Shown: piece by piece, positions 50,921-60,459 of the stretch
Position numbering within the stretch: position 1 is the stretch's first letter
Layout of the letters: the number at the start of each line of letters is the position of its first letter
Assembly (NCBI GenBank): GCA_038530555.1
Contig: JBCBCN010000004.1
Span: 62,001 to 126,000, forward strand
DNA length: 64,000 nucleotides
Origin: HKCCE3408 sp038530555
Lineage (GTDB): Bacteria > Pseudomonadota > Alphaproteobacteria > Rhodobacterales > Rhodobacteraceae
Direction: 5' to 3'
The notes under the pieces: generated by a model
Told to the model about the DNA's origin: nothing
Seen by the model: only the letters and a program-made list of their open reading frames with translations
The model's database searches: none
Program-made: the position numbers and the translations under genes

Positions 50921-53076
50921 GGGCGCGGGCGGCCAGGATGGCCCGCTGGGCCGGGTCTTGCCTCGTGGCGGTGACGCTTTGGGCCGGGGCCGCCTTGGCG
51001 CAGGGCGTGGACGGCCCGCCTGCCACGCTGATCGCCGATCAGATCCGCTTTGACCGCGCCAGCCAGTCCATCACCGCCAGCGGCGCGGTCGAGGTCTTTT
51101 TCGAAGGCACCAGCCTGCGCGCCAGCGAGATCCGCTATTCCGGCTCTGACAGCAACTTGAGCGTGACCGGGCCGATAACGCTGACCGATGAGGCCGGTCG
51201 GGTCATCATCCTGGCCGATTTCGCGCAAACCAGCCGCGATTTGCAAAACGGCGTGCTGCGCTCGGCCCGCCTGGTGCTCGACCGCGAGGTGCAGATCGCC
51301 GCCACCGAGATCAGCCGCACCGATGGCCGCTATACTCAGGCCTACCAGGCCGTCGCCTCAAGCTGTCAGGTCTGCGCAAGCCACCCGACCCCGCTTTGGG
51401 AAATCCGCGCCCCCCGGATCGTCCATGACCAAGAGGCACAGCTCATCTGGTTCGAGCGGGCTCAGTTTCGCGTGGCAGGCGTGCCGGTGGCCTATTTCCC
51501 GCGCCTGCGCCTGCCCGACCCAACCTTGCAGAGGGCGCGCGGCTTTCTAGTGCCGGATTTCTATTCCAACGACACGATCGGCACGGGGATCCGTGTGCCC
51601 TATTTCCTGCCCCTCGGGCCGCATCGGGACTTGACCTTCACGCCCTATGTCTCGCTCGAGGGAAATAACGGGCTGGGTTTGGCCTATCGCCAGGCCTTCG
51701 CCCGCGGTTGGCTGAACGTGGCGGGGCAGGTCAGCTTCGATGATCTGACCGATGACAATCAGCGCGGCTACCTTTTCGCCGATAGCCTGATACGGCTCAA
51801 TGGTGGCTATGACCTCGATCTGCAGCTCAACCTGACCTCGGATCGCGGCTATCTGACGACCTACGGCATCTCGGATGCCGACACGCTGGAAAGCCACGCC
51901 ATCGTCTCGCGCACCAGGCGCGACAATTACATCGAGGCGGGTTTCACGCAGTACCAATCCCTACGCGATGGCGATGACAACGACCTGCTGCCGAACTCGA
52001 TCTTCGATGCGGTCTGGACCCGGCTTTACGATTTCGAGGGCGGTCTGGGCGGTCGCGGACGGCTGAGCTTTGGCGCCCATTCCCATGCCCGCGCCGATAG
52101 CGGCGACATCACCGGGCGCGATGTCTCTTGGGCTTACACCGATATCGCCTGGCGCCGCGATGACGTGCTGGCGGGCGGTCTTCTCTTTGCGGTGGAGGCT
52201 GAGCTTTACGGCGATGTCACCTTCGTCGATCAAGACAGCCGTTTCGAAACCGTGCAGACCCGCTTGGCCCCGGCCCTTGGCGTGGAGCTGTCCTGGCCGC
52301 TCGCACGGCTTGACCGGCGCGGGGCGAGCCATCTGATCCAGCCCACAATCCAATTGGCCTGGTCGGCCGATGGCGGCGCCAACGTGCCCAATGATGACAG
52401 CGCGAATGCGGGCTTTGATGAGGCCAACCTCTTCGATCTCAACCGTTTCCCGGGCCAGGCGCGGCGCGAGGATGGTGCCCGGCTGGCCTTTGGCGTAGCC
52501 TATACGCGTCAGGATCCCCTTGGCTGGTCCCTGGGCGTGACTTTGGGGCGGGTTTACCGCGTCGATCCCGAGGCGCAATTTACCGCCTCATCCGGGCTTG
52601 ATGGCGACCGCAGCGATTGGCTGGCCGCGCTGCATCTAAGCCTCGACCGCGACCTGACGCTGATCAATCGGGCGCTTTTCGACGATGATTTCGCCCTCAC
52701 GTCCAATGAAACGGCCTTCCGGTGGTCGGGCGAGCGGCACACGCTGAATTCCAACGTCACCTGGCTGTCGGCGGATCCGGCAGGCGGGCGCCCAGAGGAC
52801 ACGGCGGAGTTTTTCATCGAAGGCAGCTACGCTTTGGATCAGGGCTGGTCAGCGGCGGCCGATTGGCGTTATGACTTCGCCTCCGATGAAAGCACGCGGG
52901 CGGGTTTGGGCGTGAGCTATGCCAATGAATGCGTTGATGTGGAGCTGTCCGTGTCGCGGCGCTTCACCAGCTCGGCGACGCTGGAGCCGTCAACCGATTT
53001 CGGGCTTAGGGTCGCGCTGACAGGCTTTGGCGGCACACAAGGCGGCACCGCGTCCAGCCGCCGCTGTGGGCTTTGA
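50917..53076 (+). CDS. lptD: LPS-assembly protein LptD
   Basis: 719 residues. A signal peptide, an N-terminal OstA/jellyroll domain (LIADQIRFDRASQSI), the Cys-containing segment ASSCQVCASHPTPLWEIRA, and a long C-terminal beta-barrel form the outer-membrane LPS translocon. It acts with LptE. ATG 50917 is preceded by GGAGG and overlaps the lptG stop. The order lptFG-lptD-surA-pdxA-rsmA is a conserved outer-membrane biogenesis cluster. Confidence 0.95.
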   Translation: MRARAARMARWAGSCLVAVTLWAGAALAQGVDGPPATLIADQIRFDRASQSITASGAVEVFFEGTSLRASEIRYSGSDSNLSVTGPITLTDEAGRVIILADFAQTSRDLQNGVLRSARLVLDREVQIAATEISRTDGRYTQAYQAVASSCQVCASHPTPLWEIRAPRIVHDQEAQLIWFERAQFRVAGVPVAYFPRLRLPDPTLQRARGFLVPDFYSNDTIGTGIRVPYFLPLGPHRDLTFTPYVSLEGNNGLGLAYRQAFARGWLNVAGQVSFDDLTDDNQRGYLFADSLIRLNGGYDLDLQLNLTSDRGYLTTYGISDADTLESHAIVSRTRRDNYIEAGFTQYQSLRDGDDNDLLPNSIFDAVWTRLYDFEGGLGGRGRLSFGAHSHARADSGDITGRDVSWAYTDIAWRRDDVLAGGLLFAVEAELYGDVTFVDQDSRFETVQTRLAPALGVELSWPLARLDRRGASHLIQPTIQLAWSADGGANVPNDDSANAGFDEANLFDLNRFPGQARREDGARLAFGVAYTRQDPLGWSLGVTLGRVYRVDPEAQFTASSGLDGDRSDWLAALHLSLDRDLTLINRALFDDDFALTSNETAFRWSGERHTLNSNVTWLSADPAGGRPEDTAEFFIEGSYALDQGWSAAADWRYDFASDESTRAGLGVSYANECVDVELSVSRRFTSSATLEPSTDFGLRVALTGFGGTQGGTASSRRCGL

Positions 53077-53126
53077 GGCCAGCGGCACGCAAAGAGACCG
53101 GACAGACAAAAGCGAGGCGAGTGACC

Positions 53127-54368
53127 ATGCGATTTGAGGAACGCGTCAAAGTGCGAAACGACAGACTTGCCACGCGCATTTGGCGGACAGTCAGTGTCGG
53201 TCTAACGGCAATGGTTTTGAGCTTTGCGGCAACCGGTACAGTTCACGCACAGACCCCCTTCTCACCTGCTGTCACCGTCAACAACCGCGCTGTCACCTTT
53301 TGGGAGATCCAACAGCGTGAGCGCTTCTTGCGGCTGCTCAACGCGCCGCCCGAGGCCATCAGCAGCGCCCGAGAGACCCTTGTCGACGAGCGCCTGCAAC
53401 TCGACGCCGCAGAGCGCCTGGGCCTCAGCCCTTCGATCGAGGAGATCGAAGCCGGCATGCAGGAATTTGCCGCCCGCGCCAATCTCAGCGCCCCGGCCTT
53501 CATCGCCCAGCTTGAACAATTGGGCGTGGCAGGTGAGACCTTCCGGGACTTCGTGACCGCCGGGGTGAGCTGGCGTACGGTGGTGCGCAACCGGTTCGGC
53601 CCGCGCGCCCAGGTCACCGAGGCCGAGATTGACCGCGCCATGGCCACCGCGTCCAGCGCGGGCGGCACGCGCTATGAGATCGCCGAGATCGTGGTGCAGT
53701 TCACAGAAACCAACCAAGCGGAGGTCCGCGCGCTTTTGAGCGATCTCTCCGGCTCGCTAGACGGCGAGATCGAGGGCTTTTCGGACGCCGCGCGGCGCTT
53801 TTCCGACGTGGGCTCGGCGCGCAATGGCGGCCTGGTAGGCTGGCGCAGCGCAGGCGCGCTATCGCCGGACCTGCGCGCCCAGCTCAACGCCGCCGCGATC
53901 GGCGATGTGTCAGCTCCCGTGCCGCGGCAGGGCGGTCTTGCGATTGTGCAACTGCGCGACCGTGAGGAGAATGCGCCCGCCAGCGACGAGATCGTGGCCG
54001 TCGAATACGCCCTGATCCCGGTCAACAGCGATGCGGATGCGGCCGGCCTGCGCAACAGCCTAGACACTTGCGACGACCTTTACGGCGTGCGCCCGGGTGG
54101 CTTTGAGCGGCAGATCCTGCCCATTGACCAAGTGCCCGGCAATGTGGCGCCGATCCTGGCGGGGCTTGACGCCAATGAACTCAGCGCTGGCTTGTCCAAT
54201 GCCCAGGGTCAGCCCCTGGTGGTGATGCTCTGCGGCCGCTCGACCGCGATTCCGGAGGGCGCGCGAGAGGATATCCGTAACTCGCTCTTTCAGCGTCGCC
54301 TGGCGACCTATGCCAATGGCTATCTGGCGGAGTTGCGGGCCGAGGCGATCATCAACGAAAACCCATGA
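53127..54368 (+). CDS. surA: SurA-like periplasmic peptidyl-prolyl isomerase
   Basis: 413 residues with an N-terminal signal region (about 20-45), a SurA N domain (FWEIQQRERFLRLL, LVDERLQLDAAERLG) and a parvulin domain with GGLVGWRSAGALSPDL near 230-245. It folds outer-membrane proteins such as LptD, whose gene precedes it. ATG 53127 has GAGGCGAG upstream. Four-base overlap with pdxA (ATGA). Confidence 0.92.
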   Translation: MRFEERVKVRNDRLATRIWRTVSVGLTAMVLSFAATGTVHAQTPFSPAVTVNNRAVTFWEIQQRERFLRLLNAPPEAISSARETLVDERLQLDAAERLGLSPSIEEIEAGMQEFAARANLSAPAFIAQLEQLGVAGETFRDFVTAGVSWRTVVRNRFGPRAQVTEAEIDRAMATASSAGGTRYEIAEIVVQFTETNQAEVRALLSDLSGSLDGEIEGFSDAARRFSDVGSARNGGLVGWRSAGALSPDLRAQLNAAAIGDVSAPVPRQGGLAIVQLRDREENAPASDEIVAVEYALIPVNSDADAAGLRNSLDTCDDLYGVRPGGFERQILPIDQVPGNVAPILAGLDANELSAGLSNAQGQPLVVMLCGRSTAIPEGAREDIRNSLFQRRLATYANGYLAELRAEAIINENP

Positions 54369-55357
54369 GCGGGCCCCGCCCGATCGCCGTCTCCTGCGGT
54401 GAGCCGGCGGGCATCGGCCCCGAAATCGCGATCAAAGCGGCCAAGAAGCTTGGGCCGGAAGTGCCGTTTTTCATCATTGGCGCGCCAGCCCATTTCGCGG
54501 GCCACGGCCTGAGCGTGCGGGAGATCAGCGCGCCGGAGGAGGCCTTGCGCGGCTCGGGGCAGAGCCTCGCCGTGCTGCCCATTGAGATCCCCGGTCCGGC
54601 CCGGCCCGGCAGACCCGATCCTGCCCAAGCGCCCGGTGTAATCGCGGCCATCCGAGAGGGTGTGACCCGCGTCATGGCGGGCCAGGCCGCCGCACTGACA
54701 ACTCTGCCGATCCACAAACAGGCCCTGATCGAGGGCGCGGGCTTTGGCTTTCCGGGCCATACCGAGTTTCTGGCTGAGCTTGGCGGCGTCGAGCGGGCCG
54801 TGATGATGCTGGCCTGTGACGCGCTCAAAGTCGTGCCGGTGACAATCCACATCCCGCTCAGCGACGTGCCAGAAGCTCTCACGCCCGAGCTTTTGCGCGA
54901 CACATTGCGCATAACCGCTGCGGCGCTCGCCCGGGATTTCGGGCTGTCCAACCCGCGCTTGGCGCTTGCGGGCCTCAACCCCCATGCCGGGGAAGGCGGT
55001 CTGATGGGGGGCGAGGAGCGCGCGGTGATCGAACCGGTGATCGAGGCGCTCAGGGCCGAGGGCTATGCGGTCTCCGGCCCGCATTCCGCCGATACGATGT
55101 TTCATGAGGCCGCGCGGAAAGGCTATGACGCCGCACTGGCCATGTATCACGACCAGGCACTGATCCCGATCAAGACGCTCGATTTCGCGGGCGGGGTGAA
55201 TGTGACCCTGGGTCTGCCCTTCATTCGCACCTCCCCCGATCACGGCACGGCGTTTAACATTGCGGGCCAAGACCGAGGCGATCCCACCAGCCTGATCGCG
55301 GCGCTGCGCATGGCGCATCGGATGGCCGGTCTGCGATCGCGCCATGAAGCGGCTTGA
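54365..55357 (+). CDS. pdxA: 4-hydroxythreonine-4-phosphate dehydrogenase
   Basis: 330 residues. PIAVSCGEPAGIGPEIA, the His/Asp metal ligands in FPGHTEFLAEL and GLNPHAGEGG, and LPFIRTSPDHGTAFNIAG are PdxA hallmarks. It makes the precursor that PdxJ joins with deoxyxylulose phosphate to form pyridoxine phosphate. Coupled to surA. Confidence 0.96.
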   Translation: MSGPRPIAVSCGEPAGIGPEIAIKAAKKLGPEVPFFIIGAPAHFAGHGLSVREISAPEEALRGSGQSLAVLPIEIPGPARPGRPDPAQAPGVIAAIREGVTRVMAGQAAALTTLPIHKQALIEGAGFGFPGHTEFLAELGGVERAVMMLACDALKVVPVTIHIPLSDVPEALTPELLRDTLRITAAALARDFGLSNPRLALAGLNPHAGEGGLMGGEERAVIEPVIEALRAEGYAVSGPHSADTMFHEAARKGYDAALAMYHDQALIPIKTLDFAGGVNVTLGLPFIRTSPDHGTAFNIAGQDRGDPTSLIAALRMAHRMAGLRSRHEAA

Positions 55358-55380
55358 GGTGGCGCTCGGGTTCGGCGTCC

Positions 55381-55424
55381 TGGGGCGCTGCCCCAAACGC
55401 GTGAGTATTTTGAAAAAAGTGAAG
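55381..55424 (+). repeat. Composite dispersed repeat, second copy
   Basis: TGGGGC-GCT-GCCCCA (55381-55395), then GAGTATTTTGAAAAAAGTGAAG (55403-55424), ending six bases before the rsmA ATG. Same arrangement as at 46407-46466. Confidence 0.7.
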
Positions 55425-55429
55425 CCGCG

Positions 55430-56266
55430 ATGGCTGCGATAGACGACCTGCCGCCGCTGCGCGATGTGATCGCCGCCCATGGTCTCAGCGCGCGCAAGGC
55501 GCTGGGGCAGAACTTTTTGCTCGATCTCAATCTGACCGCAAAGATCGCGCGGGCGGCGGGGGATCTGAGCGGGGCGGATGTCCTGGAGATCGGGCCCGGG
55601 CCGGGAGGTCTGACCCGCGGACTATTGGCCGAAGGCGCGCGGCGATTGCTGGCGGTTGAAAAGGACCGTCGCTGCTTGCCGGCCCTGGCCGAGATCGCGG
55701 CGCATTATCCGGGACGGCTAGAGGTTGTGGAGGGCGATGCGCTGAAGCTGGATTGGCAGGGGCGTCTGAACCCGCCGGTTAAGATCGTGGCCAATCTGCC
55801 CTATAATGTCGGCACCGAGCTTTTGACCCGTTGGTTGGAGCCCCAGACCTGGCCCCCGGCGTGGCAGAGCCTGACCCTGATGTTTCAGCGCGAAGTGGCC
55901 GAGCGGATCGTGTCGCAGCCGGGCGGACGCGCCTATGGGCGATTGTCGGTTCTGGCGCAGTGGCGTAGCACGGCGCGGATCGTCATGAGCCTGCCGCCAG
56001 AGGCGTTTACCCCGCCGCCCAAGGTCCGGTCGTCGGTGGTGCAGATCACAGCCCTGCCGGAGCCACTTTTTCCCTGTGATGCGAGAGACTTACAGCGTGT
56101 TGTTGCGGCCGCTTTCGGGCAGCGTCGCAAGATGTTGAGGGCGGCGCTCAAAGGCCTGGCGCCGGATATCGAAGACCGGTTGCAGGTGGTCGGCATCGCG
56201 CCGACGGACCGGGCGGAAACCGTTCCGATCGAGGCGTTTTGCGCCCTCGCCCGAACTTTCGCCTGA
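55430..56266 (+). CDS. rsmA: 16S rRNA (adenine1518-N6/adenine1519-N6) dimethyltransferase
   Basis: 278 residues. The SAM-binding motif VLEIGPGPGGLTRGLL, the NLPYN catalytic motif (VANLPYNVGT) and the FTPPPKVRSSV C-terminal segment identify KsgA/RsmA. It methylates two adenines in helix 45 of 16S rRNA. ATG 55430 directly follows the dispersed repeat. Confidence 0.96.
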   Translation: MAAIDDLPPLRDVIAAHGLSARKALGQNFLLDLNLTAKIARAAGDLSGADVLEIGPGPGGLTRGLLAEGARRLLAVEKDRRCLPALAEIAAHYPGRLEVVEGDALKLDWQGRLNPPVKIVANLPYNVGTELLTRWLEPQTWPPAWQSLTLMFQREVAERIVSQPGGRAYGRLSVLAQWRSTARIVMSLPPEAFTPPPKVRSSVVQITALPEPLFPCDARDLQRVVAAAFGQRRKMLRAALKGLAPDIEDRLQVVGIAPTDRAETVPIEAFCALARTFA

Positions 56267-56290
56267 GAGCGTCTTGTGCGCGTCTGGGAC

Positions 56291-56890
56291 CTACTCGGCG
56301 GCTTCCGAAGAGCTTTCGGGGGTGCCACCGCCGCTGCCATCATCTTGACCGCCTGTCGCGGCATCGCTTGGGGGTGCGTCAGCCGGGGCGCCGTCACCCG
56401 ACGCCTTCCGGCGTCCGCGCCCGCGGCGCGGTTTGGGCGCGTCTTCAGCGGTTTCAACGATCCCGGTGGATTTGCCGCCGCCGGAGTTGTCGATCACATC
56501 GTCGAAGGCGTTCTCAGGGCCGCCGTCGCCTCCGGGCTGATCGCCGGACTGTGCTTGACGCTCGCCCTGCTGATCGCGGCCGTCTTGCTGACGATCGCGG
56601 CGTTGGGCGTTCTGGGCCTCCTGCTGCTCGCGCCGCGCGTCCAATTCGCGCTGCGCCTCGCTGAGCAGGCGGGTGTAATGTTCGGCATGTTGCTGAAAGT
56701 TCTCGGCGGCCACCCGATCATTCGAGAGCTGCGCATCCCGGGCCAATTGATTGTATTTATCGATAATCTGCTGCGGTGTCCCGCGTACTTTGCCTTCGGG
56801 CCCGGAACTGTCGAACACCCGATTGACGATATTGCCGACGGAGCGATTGCGATTGCCCTTGGACCGCGAGCGGTTCTTCGATGATCTCAT
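56291..56890 (-). CDS. DUF4167 domain protein, basic/RNA-binding-like
   Basis: 199 residues. The N-terminus MRSSKNRSRSKGNRNR and QQIIDKYNQLARDAQLSNDRVAAENFQQHAEHYTRLL are the DUF4167 signature, found across alphaproteobacteria. The rest is low-complexity, Gln/Glu/Gly-rich and ends in a PKPRRGRGRRK patch. Function unknown; RNA binding is a guess from the basic ends. Convergent with rsmA. Confidence 0.85.
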   Translation of the reverse strand: MRSSKNRSRSKGNRNRSVGNIVNRVFDSSGPEGKVRGTPQQIIDKYNQLARDAQLSNDRVAAENFQQHAEHYTRLLSEAQRELDARREQQEAQNAQRRDRQQDGRDQQGERQAQSGDQPGGDGGPENAFDDVIDNSGGGKSTGIVETAEDAPKPRRGRGRRKASGDGAPADAPPSDAATGGQDDGSGGGTPESSSEAAE

Positions 56891-57230
56891 AATGGTCTAA
56901 CTGTTGGTTTTTGTCAGCCGGATCACCCGGCTTGGGTTACAGTGAGGGCCATGCCAGGGCCCGCGCGCCGCGTTGTACAGCGCCGTAATGTGCCGCCTTT
57001 TTGCACCGATCAGGGCCCCTACGGCGTGTGGGCCAGGACCGAGGCCGAATACGATACGACCTCTGGTGCTTTCACGAAGATCGGACGTGCGGGAAAAGAC
57101 CTTCAAACGTCCGGATGCCATGAGTAAGCACCAAATTCCGTCCGAAACAAGGCAAAAAGTATCTCAAACTGCCAATTCGGCGGAGCTTGCGCCATTTGGA
57201 TGGATGTGGGGGCTCTCCTGGCCTTTCTGG
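56891..57230. other. Intergenic region
   Basis: About 340 bases between the DUF4167 gene and the 3' end of prmC. I see no gene; open frames here have no start signals and resemble shadow frames. Its left part must hold the DUF4167 promoter. Confidence 0.55.
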
Positions 57231-58088
57231 TCATGCCGCAGGCGCACGAGCGCTCAGCACACGGTCACGGGCATCGAGATCTTTGTGTAGCGTGATCTGC
57301 GTCAGCCCTTTGGCGCGAAAGATACCCGCAACCGCGTCGCCCTGGCCCGCGCCAAACTCAACCAACACGCGCCCACCCACGGTCAAATGCGCGCTGAGCC
57401 CGGCGGCGATCTGCCTGTAGGCGTCGAGACCGTCGCCCCCGGGAGTGAGCGCGATCTTCGGCTCGAAGGCAAGCTCCGGAGCCAGGCCTTCGTAATCTTC
57501 GGCGCTGATATAGGGCGGGTTTGAGACGATCAGATCGAAGCGTCCATCCACGGCTTGCCACCAATCGGATCGCGCAAAATCGACCCTGTCCGCGACACCT
57601 AGAGGGGCGGCGTTGCGGCGTGCCACATCAAGGGCTTGCTCGCTGAGATCGACCGCGCAGGCCTTCGCCCGGGGACGCTCGGCCAAGAGTGTGAGGGCGA
57701 TGCAGCCAGACCCCGTGCCCAAGTCGAGCAGGCGTTCGAACGGCTCTTGCAACGCGAGGGCGATCAGGGTTTCGGTTTCCGGGCGCGAGTCGAGCACGGC
57801 AGGGCTGATCTCGAACATGCGACCGAAAAACTCTCGCTTGCCCAGGATATGGCTCAGCGGCTCGCGCGCCGCCCGTCGGGCGACCAGGGCCTCGAAAGCG
57901 GCGATGTTCTCCGCGCCGATCGGATCCCTGAGATGCAGGATGATCTGACCCGGCGCAGTATTTAGCACCTGCGCCATCAGCAGGCGCAGATCCGTGTCTG
58001 GCTCAGCGATCCCTGCCCCCACCAACTGCTCTCGCGCCGCCCTAAAGCACGCCGCAATCGTCGGGGGGGACGCGCCTGGGCCGCTCAC
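57231..58088 (-). CDS. prmC: Peptide chain release factor N5-glutamine methyltransferase
   Basis: 285 residues. The SAM motif LDLGTGSGCIALTLL and the catalytic NPPY (IVSNPPYIS) are visible. It methylates the Gln of the GGQ motif in release factors. It starts at GTG 58088, overlapping the prfA stop by four bases, so substrate and modifier are cotranslated. Confidence 0.95.
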   Translation of the reverse strand: MSGPGASPPTIAACFRAAREQLVGAGIAEPDTDLRLLMAQVLNTAPGQIILHLRDPIGAENIAAFEALVARRAAREPLSHILGKREFFGRMFEISPAVLDSRPETETLIALALQEPFERLLDLGTGSGCIALTLLAERPRAKACAVDLSEQALDVARRNAAPLGVADRVDFARSDWWQAVDGRFDLIVSNPPYISAEDYEGLAPELAFEPKIALTPGGDGLDAYRQIAAGLSAHLTVGGRVLVEFGAGQGDAVAGIFRAKGLTQITLHKDLDARDRVLSARAPAA

Positions 58089-59152
58089 GCCCCCATCTCG
58101 GCCAGGCGCGCGGCCTGGTCGTCGGCGATCAACGCGTCGATCACCTCATCAAGATCGCCCGTCATCACCTGATCGAGCTTGTAGAGCGTCAGATTGATGC
58201 GATGGTCGGTCATCCGGCCTTGCGGGAAATTATACGTGCGGATCCGCTCAGACCGGTCCCCCGAGCCAACCTGCGCCTTGCGGTCGGCGGAGCGTTCATC
58301 AGCGGCGCGCTGTCGCTCGAGGTCGTAGAGACGCGCGCGCAGCACATTCATCGCGATCTCGCGGTTGCGGTGTTGGCTTTTCTCCGAACTGGTCACCACC
58401 AGCCCCGTGGGCAGGTGGGTGATGCGGACCGCTGAGTCAGTGGTGTTGACGTGCTGGCCGCCCGCCCCGCTGGCGCGCATCGTGTCGATGCGGATGTCGC
58501 CTGAGGGGATCTCGATATCGACCTCCTCGGCCTCGGGCAGGACCGCGACTGTCGCCGCCGAGGTATGGATGCGCCCGCCGCTTTCGGTCTCGGGCACACG
58601 CTGCACGCGGTGCACGCCGCTTTCGAATTTCATGCGCGCGAAGACCCCCTCCCCCTCGATCCGCGCGATCACCTCTTTGATCCCGCCAAGCTCGGTCGTC
58701 TGCTCGTCGATCACTTCTATGCGCCAGCCTCGGGCCTCTGCATAGCGGGCATACATGCGCATCAGGTCTCCGGCAAAAAGCGCCGCCTCGTCACCGCCCG
58801 TGCCCGGTCGGATCTCGATCATCGCGGGCCGTGCATCGGCGGCATCTTTTGGCAGCAGCGCGATCTGTAAGGCCGCCTGCAACTCGGGCAGGCGCTCGGT
58901 CAGCGCCGGAAGCTCTTCCTCGGCCAGCTCGCGCATATCCGGGTCGTCGAGCATCGCCTCGGCCTCGGCGATATCGGCGCGGGTTTGGGCCAGGGCGGCG
59001 ATCTGGGCGACGACGGGCTTAAGCTCGGCATATTCGCGGCTGATCTCGGCGATTTTGGACGGATCGGCGCCCTCCGAGAGCTGCGCCTCGAGAAATTCGA
59101 ACCGTTCGGTGATCTGGCGCAGGCGCTCTTGCGGGAGGGTCGGGGTGCTCAT
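58085..59152 (-). CDS. prfA: Peptide chain release factor 1
   Basis: 355 residues. The GGQ motif (GAGGQHVN, about residue 230), the helical N-terminal part and the RTYNFPQGRMTDHRIN C-terminal region are complete. RF1 reads UAA and UAG. It lies immediately upstream of prmC. Confidence 0.96.
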   Translation of the reverse strand: MSTPTLPQERLRQITERFEFLEAQLSEGADPSKIAEISREYAELKPVVAQIAALAQTRADIAEAEAMLDDPDMRELAEEELPALTERLPELQAALQIALLPKDAADARPAMIEIRPGTGGDEAALFAGDLMRMYARYAEARGWRIEVIDEQTTELGGIKEVIARIEGEGVFARMKFESGVHRVQRVPETESGGRIHTSAATVAVLPEAEEVDIEIPSGDIRIDTMRASGAGGQHVNTTDSAVRITHLPTGLVVTSSEKSQHRNREIAMNVLRARLYDLERQRAADERSADRKAQVGSGDRSERIRTYNFPQGRMTDHRINLTLYKLDQVMTGDLDEVIDALIADDQAARLAEMGA

Positions 59153-59209
59153 GGCAGCGGTCTGCTATCCAGCGCGTCTCGGGTCAAGGGCCGCGCGCAA
59201 AGCCCCGGC

Positions 59210-59683
59210 CTAGCGGTCCCGATTGACCGCATCGAGCCAGCCCATAAACCGCCTCTGGTTCGCGCCAAGATCGGAATAGCCAAAGCGCGAGCGGGAAAAA
59301 ACCTCGATCCTGGTCGTGGGGCTGCCATCCAAGCGGGGCCGGTCGGAGGGGTGCAGGCGGATCGAGATCGCATCGGGAAATCCCATGACGGGTGTGCGCG
59401 CCACATAGGTCGCATGCCCTTGGGCCAGATCCCCCTGGATCAGCTGTGCGCCGGAGGCTCGCGCGACATCATCAAGCCGCCGCGCCGCCTCCTCCATCTC
59501 CCACTCCGCGCGCAAGGCGTTGGGTCCGACCATCAGGATATTGTTCGGCGCAGACGGGCGGGGTTCGATATCGGCGGGCTCTACGTGCCAGCGTTCGGGC
59601 GGCATTGGCACAAGCCTCAGCCCAAGTGCCAGGACCGCAAAAAGGCCCACGCCCAGGCCGCCAACAACGATAATCCATTTCAT
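59210..59683 (-). CDS. DUF1499 domain protein, membrane-anchored
   Basis: 157 residues with one N-terminal membrane segment (MKWIIVVGGLGVGLFAVLALG) and a soluble DUF1499 domain (about 55-155; GHATYVARTPVMGFPDAISIRL, RSRFGYSDLGANQRRF). Function unknown. ATG 59683 immediately precedes the membrane segment. Confidence 0.85.
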   Translation of the reverse strand: MKWIIVVGGLGVGLFAVLALGLRLVPMPPERWHVEPADIEPRPSAPNNILMVGPNALRAEWEMEEAARRLDDVARASGAQLIQGDLAQGHATYVARTPVMGFPDAISIRLHPSDRPRLDGSPTTRIEVFSRSRFGYSDLGANQRRFMGWLDAVNRDR

Positions 59684-59743
59684 AAAGCGCGATCTGGAGC
59701 GGGCCGGGCAAAGATTCAAGGGCGCGGCGCGACAGATCTCGGC

Positions 59744-60271
59744 TCAGCGAGCGTCATCGTCCCCCGCAGCCTGCTCCAGCCGGTCGAGGAAATCGAAGAA
59801 GACGACGATCTCCTCTTCGCTGAACTCTCGCATCAATTGCTTTTGACGCGCCTGGGCATGGGGCAGCGTGTGCTCAAAGACGTCCTGCCCCTTCTCGGTC
59901 AGGCTCAGATGTTGCACGCGCCTGTCCTGATCATCGGATTTGGCCACCACAAGGCCCTGATCGGCCATGCTTTTGAGCCGGCGGCTCAGCAGGCCCTTAT
60001 CCAGACCGTTCTCACGGCTCAGCTCACTCGACGTGGTGCTGCCCGCCGTTCCAATCAAGCCCAGGATGCGCCATTGCGTCAGGGTCAGGCCCGCGACCCG
60101 GTCAAGCAAGTGCTGCGCCTGAGCATTGAGGCGGGCATGGGTGCGTGCCAAGCGATAGGTCAAGAATTGCTTGAGGTTTTCCGGACCATCATGGAGCGCA
60201 GGCATGCGACCTGACTCAGAGCCCGTGCCAGTGCCCAAGGCATGCTCGAATTCGTCTGCGCCTTTATTCAT
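59744..60271 (-). CDS. MarR-family transcriptional regulator
   Basis: 175 residues with the winged helix of MarR proteins: LTLTQWRILGLIG, SELSRENGLDKGLLSRRLKSM (recognition helix region) and DQDRRVQHLSLTEKGQ (wing). ATG 60271 has GGAGG upstream. Target unknown; it is divergent from the ureidoglycine aminohydrolase gene, which it may control. Confidence 0.9.
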   Translation of the reverse strand: MNKGADEFEHALGTGTGSESGRMPALHDGPENLKQFLTYRLARTHARLNAQAQHLLDRVAGLTLTQWRILGLIGTAGSTTSSELSRENGLDKGLLSRRLKSMADQGLVVAKSDDQDRRVQHLSLTEKGQDVFEHTLPHAQARQKQLMREFSEEEIVVFFDFLDRLEQAAGDDDAR

Positions 60272-60459
60272 GATGGCCTCCGGCCGGCTGCGTCCAAAAC
60301 GAAGATAGACCTTGGAATTTCCGCAATCAAGTTGACCGATCAAATATAAAAGATCGCGGCGCTTCAACGCCCCGCCTCCACCATCGGCCAAGCCCGAAAT
60401 GCCGGAATGCGATGAGGCGACACCTTGCCAGGCGCGCGCGTTTGGAGGACATGAAGGCC

